Assembly (NCBI RefSeq): GCF_035046485.1
Contig: NC_085138.1
Location: forward strand, 44,985,464 to 45,049,463
Direction: 5' to 3'
DNA: 64,000 bases
Source: Aedes albopictus
Taxonomy: Eukaryota > Arthropoda > Insecta > Diptera > Culicidae
Below, one piece after another: positions 57,107-64,000 of the stretch; positions within the stretch are counted from its first letter, which is position 1, and every line of letters starts with the position of its first letter. The notes below the pieces were generated by a model. That model made no database searches. It was not told the origin of the DNA and saw nothing but the letters and a program-made list of their open reading frames with translations. Made by a program: the position numbers and the translations under genes.

Positions 57107-57569
57107 TTTGAAGCAGAATTTCAGCAAAATTTACTGAATTTCAGACAAACGTTGCTGCTGAACAGCAGAGTTTACTGAACGAATCAGGGAAGTTTGCTGA
57201 ACGGACTCAATAAATACCAAAACTTTCGTATGGCATTTTTAAGTTAGGCAAGGCCATCTTGGCTAGGGAACCTTGACCGATTGAACCCTTGAAAAGGCCC
57301 CATACAGATCGAAACGTCAGAAAAATTCATAAACTAGTGTTTTCGATTCCCCCAAAAGGCTGAAGCCAACATTCTGAACCAAAATCATCCCAGCCGTATC
57401 CCAACCAAGGAAAGATCATGAGTACATGTTCGACGAGAAAGGCACTATCACCACTAGGTGGATTAATCTGGGTTTTTTCCATGTATTTTCAGTTCGGCCC
57501 CAGTGGAAAATCAACAAAGACGACAACCTCAACAATATATAGGAATCTACCAATGAAGCAGTGAGCACA

Positions 57570-58100
57570 GAAGGGCGGGAAGTGATAGGTACTGCTCAAA
57601 GACGACCTAGAAATGGTTGGTTCATTGAAGAGTGCCAGAAGTTGACGTATGAGTAGAACGACATCTGAATCGACGTAAAAGTCTTTTTCAGGCTTTTACG
57701 TGGAAGCAAGAGCTATCGAGAAACGGATTCAGAAAATAAAGTGCTGCCTCCAAAGTGTGCAACCGCCGTTGCTAGCTGCCAGGTGGAAATGGTTAAACGC
57801 TTCAAGAATGATGAGAAAACGTTAGCAAGTCGATAAACAGATTGAGCATCAGCGACGATGGACAAGTTGTGGAGCTCCGAACGCAAGGAGAGGTAGAAAA
57901 ACCTATCAAGGAGCTGGAGAACAGTAAGGCTGCTGGAATGGACGAACCTGCGGCTAAACACGGTTGTATGCAAGTGCACGAAATACTTTGTTAAACATAT
58001 GAGAAATAGAAGAACTACCTGGATGACTGGAGAGCCTCAATTGTCCTCTTTACAAAAAAAAAGAACACAGACTGGAGTGCGCCAATTACCGACTGTTAGA
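57570..58100 (+). pseudogene. RTE-like RT relic
   Basis: Three separated frames give VIGTAQRRPRNGWFIEECQ, then GEVEKPIKELENSKAAGMDEPAA, then NYLDDWRASIVLFTKKK, which in order match the pre-RT and first RT blocks of RTE-like ORF2 (the same blocks seen at 47253-47530). Stops and shifts separate them, so the copy is dead. Confidence 0.65.
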
Positions 58101-58612
58101 GAGGTCTTTTGTCGGTAAGCTGGTTTCCGTGAGAACCGTTTAACGGTGGATCAAATGTTTGAAATAAGAGAATCCCGAAAGAATCTTCTCTGGTTGAATT
58201 CCTGAAAAAAAATCTGGAGAAATGTCTGAAAGCGCTTCTGGCATGTCAGTACTTAGTTTGTTTAGTGTGTGTTTAGTGTGTGACACTGACTGTAAAAGAA
58301 TAACAAATAAAATTTCTGAAAGAATCGCAGGACGTGTTTGCGTTGCGTTGCGTTGCGTGGTAACGGAGTAATTCGTAGATTGCATACTGAAAGTTGTCAT
58401 GTTTAAACTTTAATGTGCTTTAATGCTCCTATTCCAATTGCATATGGAATGCTATTTGGGAAGGAACAGCAATCCAATCAGAGGTTGAAGTAAAAAATAC
58501 ATGAAAACCTCCATTGCTGGCCACGCCCATCTTCTCCGTTACGAGGATAGTAAAGGATGTGGTGATATGACATCTACTTCACAAGAGGTCAGCGACTCAC
58601 CGAACCCCCATA

Positions 58613-58721
58613 GGGCACTGCATTGTTTTGATATTGTATGGAGTTTTGACGTTTCTTGGCCTTGTTGTTTACAAAATTTCTGTAAGAGTGAAAGAGAAGG
58701 AGAGAATTTCATGCAGTGCCC
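58613..58721. mobile_element. Small MITE with GGGCACTGCA ends
   Basis: The ends GGGCACTGCATTG and CATGCAGTGCCC are inverted, next to TA on both sides. The 109-bp element encodes nothing. The stretch 58101-59680 otherwise has only short frames without motifs (for example 59107-59535), and a few satellite words near 58160-58230. Confidence 0.6.
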
Positions 58722-59689
58722 TATAGGTGTCCAGGAATTGGATATTTGGAATGGGTTGATTTGGGATTCACTATAAGCAAGTGATGCAACAAGATTCAGA
58801 TTGAATGAATTTATTTGTGTATACCATGTAGATGTATTGGTGTGAGTGTAGGTGTTTTAGTATATTCAAACATCAACGTTGGGAGTGACGTAGCTAAAAG
58901 ATTTTGTCACTCCATGAGCCTTTTTGCATCAGGGATGGGGTACAGGCATTTACACTGTGTCCTGGCTAACAAGCCTAGGCTTAAGCGCCATTGCTTGCTC
59001 TCTGAAACGACACCGACGCTCTCGTAAATAGAAAAGAGTTGGGGTTTTGGTACGGGAATGGTCTGTAATTGAGTATGATTAAGTTATGCGACTGGATCTT
59101 TAAGGAATGAACCTCAATATTCAAAAAAAAAACAGAAACAGTGCTCCAAGGAAAGATCTCACCGAATTGTCAGGAAATGTTGGACACTTGGTTAGACTCC
59201 TCTACTCAGACGTATCCAGTTCCATCAACAGAAATAGCACAATCCCGTCCATCCCGTCACCCAGTCGGAAGGTGCAAAGTGGAAATAGCAGCAGTTTGAT
59301 GCCATCGGTCCTCCACACAACCAACTCGGCATCCCGGATTCCAGGCGTTGTCCACACAGTCAATATGCTTGAGTTAGTGTTATATCTGCTTCATGTCTTC
59401 GCACATGTTTTCCGGGAACCGATACCTGTCACCGGGAGTAACGACCAAAAAGCGTGGCGGTTTGGCTGGTGTTGGTCGTATCGCTTATCACTAGACAGGG
59501 GTTTATTCTTCACCATCACATGTGATTTGTTTTAGATCTTCCACTTCCAAAAACTGAATGTCTCGCACTCTTCAAGCACTAATTGGATTCATTATTCCGC
59601 CGGTATCAAATCAAGCCTAATCCCGAAATTAAGGTAAACGAAAACGAAAAAAAAACTGACGAGCCAATTTTCCCACAACTGAAAGAATC

Positions 59690-60260
59690 GCAGGACGTAT
59701 TTCTGAAGAAACTTCTTTGCAGGAATTGCAAGGGGTATTCTCAAAGGAATTCCATAACGAATTCCTGCAGGAACAGCTGGATGAAACCCTGGAGGAATCC
59801 CTGGAGGACTTACTGCAGAAATTCCTGGATAAATTCCTGGAGCAAACCCTGGGAGAAACCCTTAAATGAATTCCTGGAAGATTCCCTAGAGGAATTCTAG
59901 GAGAAATCCCTGGAGAAATTTCTGAAGAAACTTCTTGAGAAATTTCGGCAGAATTCCTAAGAGAAATTTCTGGAGAAATTCTTGGAAAAAATCCCTGGAA
60001 GGATTTCTGGAGGAGCCTCAGGAGGAATGCCTGGAGGAACTTTCGGGCCAAATCTTTGGCGGAATTCTTGGAGGAATTGCTGGAGAAATCCTTAAAGGAA
60101 TTCTTGGTATCCTTCCGAGGCACTATCCCAGGAATAATAGTTGGTTTCTGAATGAAATTTTGGAAGAATCTTTCAAGGAATTGTGGGAGGAATCCCTAGA
60201 GAAATTTCTGAAAAAATAACTAGATAAGTTCCTACAAGAATTTCCAGAGGAATTCTGATG
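59690..60260. repeat. CCTGGAGGAATTCC satellite block
   Basis: The block has short-period GGAATTCCTGGAG variants in one orientation. The opposed frames 59583-59900 and 59629-60123 are repeat products. From 60261 to 60660 no feature is visible. Confidence 0.75.
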
Positions 60261-60660
60261 GGTGCTATACCGTTTCGTATAACACTTTTCATTGAAAAAA
60301 CGACATCTTCAGTGCAGTTGCATTGGTGTGCGTGAATAAAACCCAAAATATTGACAACTTTGTAAACGCTGATTGGTGGACACGATGCGCACCTGCAGAA
60401 AAAGTGCTGCACCGGTACAGCACAAAAATCAAAAACGAACATGTTCGGTGCAAAATTATGCTGCACCGGTGTACCCGGATAAAAATCAACCATAGCATAT
60501 TCGGTGAAAACCATTCATGTATCCAGGCATGTACCATACATTGTACCAGCTACAATAAAATGTACCGTAATGCAATGGTTCTATTAAATCTTTGCTTACT
60601 GTACCTACTATACATTTACATAATATTTTTATGTAACAATATATTGTACTGTTTTTCTTA

Positions 60661-61360
60661 CACGCAGAAAAATAAATTGTAAACACAATTAAATTCTAGT
60701 TCGAATTAACCGATTTTTCAATTTACTATAGCGACAAACTGATTTCTAGTTTAAACTGAACTGTTCTATTGTTTGATAATACAAATATTTTCATTTGTCG
60801 AAATTTTTGACAGTTTGTTAAAACAAACAGAGACATGGTATTTTCAACATGAAATGATGGATTGATTCAAACGACTGCACTTTTGCCACTAACAAACCCG
60901 GAATGTGATTGTGTTGGTGACGGCAGCAACTGCGGCAACTCGGAAATCTATTTCAAGACCGTCGGTAAGCGGATGGGGAGGAAAACGACTAAAAAAAGAC
61001 AAAAAAGGCGAAACCGATCAACTTTTTTTGGATGCTGTCGTGCGTATCTGCGCGTTATCCATCGCGGCCAAAGCTGCACTTGGAAGTTGGCGTGATGGAT
61101 TTACTGCACCTTCTTCGTTGTGGCGATGTTGGGGTAAGCATTTTATATAGATGTGTGAGTGCTTTCGGACCATGTTTATGGTTTTTATTTTATTGAAACA
61201 AATGAAATTTTTGACATGATATGAAATGATGGTAATCGATTGTTTTTATCGATAAACTCTAAATGAAAACAATTAAATATAACTTTGGAATAAGTAAATT
61301 CTTAGTTTGAAAATCAACCATGCGTTTCATTGTTTTAAACAAGCGCCATTTTTCTGCGTG
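60661..61360. mobile_element. CACGCAGAAA-ended MITE, 700 bp, copy 2
   Basis: The ends CACGCAGAAAAATAAATTG and CATTTTTCTGCGTG are flanked by TA (60659-60660, 61361-61362). It is the same length as copy 1 and in opposite orientation. Short frames inside (60862-61095, 60905-61150) overlap the core shared with copy 1. Confidence 0.8.
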
Positions 61361-62735
61361 TATGCTTAAACCATTCACATTTCCGTAATATTTTCCGTGC
61401 ATTTTTAGTTTTGTTTTCAATTTCGGAATTTTTCCGTGTTGTTTTGTTTATGTTCGTGAATTTTTCCCAGTAAAGGAAAAGAAAGAAAGTTCAATTTAAA
61501 CGTAAAACCCACTCAAATGGCATAAAATTTTGTAATAAATAAGTATTGATTGGCGCCATAATACATACCTAGCCTGCATTAACTCTTGGAGTATCTTAGG
61601 TTGTTGCCTTGGTTATCGTTGACGGGGGCCAGCAGTTTTTTTTGGCACCCAGTTTGTTATTGTGTATTCAGTTCAAAGTTGGGTTGTCCCAACTGTTTGT
61701 GAAACTGTTAAGAATAGTCATCGAATATCGAGGGGATTCTCGATGTATTCTACAGAAACCAATTAATTAACAAATTTGTTCGAGCACATCATTTTTCAAA
61801 CGTAGGTCATCAGAATAACAAACATTAGCAATTATCCTGGAAATAATATAAATTGCATTTTTTAAACCACACTTTAGAACATTTAAAACATTTATTGCGG
61901 AAAAAAATATTTTATTATATTTGATGGATGATAAACATTGCATCTAAACACCCCCGGCTTCCGCAGCCAAACTTTAGTCAAACAGGTGCCTCAAATATTG
62001 CAATAACGGTTAAGCACACTGTAAAGTAAAGTGTCTCACACAATGCATACTTTTGCGTGTGCGTGACAGTATTTTGACAGATTTCCCATGCAAAAACTGG
62101 CAAGAAACGCAAACCTCGACAGAACGGACGCTATGCGTTCCAGGCTTACTTATGTACCTCATCACCCACTTCATGCAACAACATTAGTGATCTAACAACA
62201 CTTGGCGTGCTCGGAAAAGTTCCATCATGCCGCTCAAAGTGTTACCGCAAATAATGGTAAATTTTCTAAACCCAGTTATCTGGCTGGTGGGGCATGGGAG
62301 CCTAAGCTTCAACTGCTAATGCAATCAGAGATTACCTAAACGTTGAAGTGGATGATCCTTTAAGTCCGAATGCTCAGAGATAGCTCTATTTCACTTTTTT
62401 ATCAATTTCGTTTAGCAGGCCTCAGATGCCATAAGCAGGAGTCAAATTACAAATAACATAATATTGTACGATTTATGTAATGTAACTACAATACAACATA
62501 ACAAATGAGAACTTTCCAAGACCTTTCAATGTAATGTAAATCCAGTATTGAAATTAGTATTCAAAACAATACATTCCCTGCACCTTTTTTGCTTCAAACC
62601 ATACATATACCATACAATGTACAGTACATTTGAACCCACGTATCAGTATTTACAACAATTTATTTACAATAAAACGTATGGTTTAGCAAAAATATATATA
62701 TGGAAATTTTTTTTGTATAAATATTGTTACGATAC
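61361..62735. other. AT-rich sequence, nothing recognised
   Basis: I see no gene, long repeat or element ends in this stretch. Confidence 0.4.
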
Positions 62736-62738
62736 TTA

Positions 62739-62876
62739 GGGCCTGTTTCAATTGGCGAATTAAAATTAATTTTTACTTAAATTTGACAGTTCGACACTTA
62801 AACTTGACAGTTCTCCTAAGGAAATAATTATCTGAACTATCGAAATTAATTTTAATTCTCCAATTGGAACAGACCC
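62739..62876. mobile_element. Tourist-like MITE, 138 bp, TTA target
   Basis: TTA flanks both sides (62736-62738 and 62877-62879). The left end GGGCCTGTTTCAATTGGCGA and the right end CCAATTGGAACAGACCC are inverted for about 35 bp. The TTA target suggests PIF/Harbinger. Confidence 0.8.
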
Positions 62877-63164
62877 TTAACAACCTATACAATTCATTGT
62901 AAAAATCTCATTTACAATTTACTATATGGTTGAAAACGTTTGTATTGTTTTTGTATTGTCGGTCTCTTTAATAAAGACAAATCAATCAATCAATCAATTG
63001 TATTGTTGCCTCTACCATTATTTATATTGTAAAAAGATTGTTCTAAATAGTACTGTTACAATACAATGTTCGGTTTTTCTATTGTATTTTTCATTCGAGT
63101 AGCACCGCCGCAAAAGTGCAAACCGCATAAGTCAAAAATAACTTATGTTGTGTATTTATGATGC

Positions 63165-63610
63165 ACAATTCCTGGAGAAATCCCCGAAGAAAACCCCAAA
63201 GCAATCTCTGTAGAAAACCATGGAGAAAATTCTAGATAAAAAAAAATATCCATGAATACTATCTGGAAATCTCTGAAGAAAATCTTAGAAGAATTCCTGT
63301 ATGAATTGCTAAAGATTTTCACGATGAAATTCTTCGCAGAAATTCTTCAAGTAATCATTTGAGGGATCCCTAGAGAAATCCCTGAAAAAGTCCCTAGAAA
63401 AAATCCTGGAAAAATCGCTAGAGATATCCCAGGAGAAAACCCTAGAAGGATTCCTTGATAAATCGCTGGATTAATCCCTAGAGGATGTCCTGGATGAAAC
63501 TCTGAGAAAAACGTGTAGAAATCCCTGAAGAATTCGCTGAAGATTTTTTAAATAAATCCCTAATAAAATTCCCAGAGGTATTCCTAAAAAAACCTTCACT
63601 CAAAATCTCT
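63165..63610. repeat. CCTGGAGGAATTCC satellite block
   Basis: This is a diverged block in the GGAA/CCTG orientation. Confidence 0.65.
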
Positions 63611-64000
63611 AGAATGAATAACTTTCAGGGTGGTGACTAAAACACTCATTAAATCCAACTCGACAATTCCGGCGCCATTTGTCATCCGGTCACCTAGCGT
63701 AGTAGCAGACAGCTCTCCACGACGACGACCCTTTCCGCACCGCAAAAGGAAATCACGTTCCAAACAGTCAGCAAAAATTACTAGTCTCATACTTTGGCCG
63801 TCCGTTGGTCGCCTTTGAAGCCGTCGGTCGTCACATCGTCTCGTCCATACATGGTGCACATCGCACATGAACCCTTGCAACCCCCCATACGCGATGCATT
63901 TCAGCTAGGTGGTGGTGCGATGCATTCGCGAACGTGACTAAATGTAACAACAATAACGCGAGCACGCCGGCCGCACTCTGCACGGTTTAGATACAGTCAT
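63611..64000. other. GC-richer single-copy-looking sequence at the window edge
   Basis: Composition becomes GC-richer (CGACGACGACC, CCGTCGGTCGTC), unlike the neighbouring repeats. Two opposed frames (63596-63880 minus and 63630-63818 plus) have no recognisable motif. It may be the edge of a gene outside the window. Confidence 0.3.

Larger units (their letters stand above)
54211..57470 (+). mobile_element. Second LOA-like family copy, body deleted
   Basis: It starts GCCTTTCTCGTACACTAAG and ends CCACTAGGTGGATTAATCTG, as the minus-strand copy at 5475-12248 does. GGTTTT is duplicated at 54205-54210 and 57471-57476, and removing the insert restores the foldback arm exactly. It has a leader with a TG tract (54330-54400), the 152-bp monomers (54600-55990), a short UTR-like part, and then unrelated sequence including a MITE (56740-57106). 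ORF1, RT and RNase H are absent. Confidence 0.75.
52024..57504. mobile_element. Long-TIR foldback element, right arm split by a LINE
   Basis: The left arm runs from CACTGGGGCAGAATTGAA (52024) to about 52815. The right arm is its inverted copy, about 53455-54210 plus 57477-57504, interrupted by a LOA-like element. Arms are about 780 bp with high similarity over the terminal 450 bp, and the central unique part is about 640 bp. No transposase frame is visible. The word TGGAAAAT occurs next to both outer ends (52002-52009, 57504-57511), but not directly adjacent on the left, so the target duplication is unproven. Confidence 0.7.

Noticed and set aside
59107..59535. 142-residue frame as a host gene
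   Set aside because: No recognisable domain, start context or splice support; surroundings are repeat-rich.
59629..60123. 164-residue Ser/Arg/Phe-rich frame
   Set aside because: It is a product of the GGAATTCC satellite.

Overview
The window is a stretch of mosquito chromosome, most likely from an Aedes species. The only host protein gene I can support is an intact insect calcineurin A gene. The rest is dense with mobile elements, among them a Feilai-type tRNA-derived SINE, LOA/Lian-like and RTE-like LINEs, a Penelope-like fragment and many MITEs. Exact species cannot be decided from sequence alone. There are no bacterial features, CRISPR arrays or operons.

Layout. 1-1915: degenerate short-period 'CCTGGAGGAATTCC' satellite with a palindromic MITE. 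2065-5363: MITE-like repeats, including two copies of a palindromic hAT-like element with 8-bp target duplications. 4880-12375: a deep nest. A TA-flanked MITE is split by a hAT-like MITE and by a 6.8-kb LOA-like LINE on the minus strand (5475-12248). That LINE has a 5' region of about 150-bp monomers, a frameshifted ORF1, RT and RNase H, and is itself split by a 1.2-kb TIR element (7186-8404). 14.1-15.5 kb: small MITEs. 15.9-19.0 kb: six degenerate units ending in histone-type 3' stem-loops on the minus strand, four with a TATA box and three of those also with an octamer-like site, but with no histone reading frame.

19.8-22 kb holds calcineurin A (20394-21926, plus strand). It is preceded by a 5'UTR segment with a splice acceptor and followed by A-rich, UTR-like sequence that resumes at intervals to about 37.2 kb. 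MITEs (24.0-33.8 kb) interrupt that downstream region. 37.8-42 kb: more satellite, with the SINE and the Penelope-like GIY-YIG fragment. 42.4-47.5 kb: an RTE-like RT relic split by a recent non-coding LTR element with identical 117-bp LTRs. 48.7-52 kb: strand-switching satellite. 52.0-57.5 kb: a long-TIR foldback element whose right arm is split by a second copy of the LOA-like family. 57.6-58.1 kb: another RT relic. 59.7-64 kb: satellite blocks, a second 700-bp MITE and a Tourist-like MITE.

The genes do not form a pathway. Calcineurin A is a Ca2+/calmodulin-dependent phosphatase gene in a repeat-rich neighbourhood. The most unusual structures are the coding-less histone-end units, the LINE 5' monomer arrays, the 1.2-kb element whose terminal motif recurs inside it, and the non-coding LTR element with internal 175-bp repeats. 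All boundaries were read by eye, and no alignment or database search was run.
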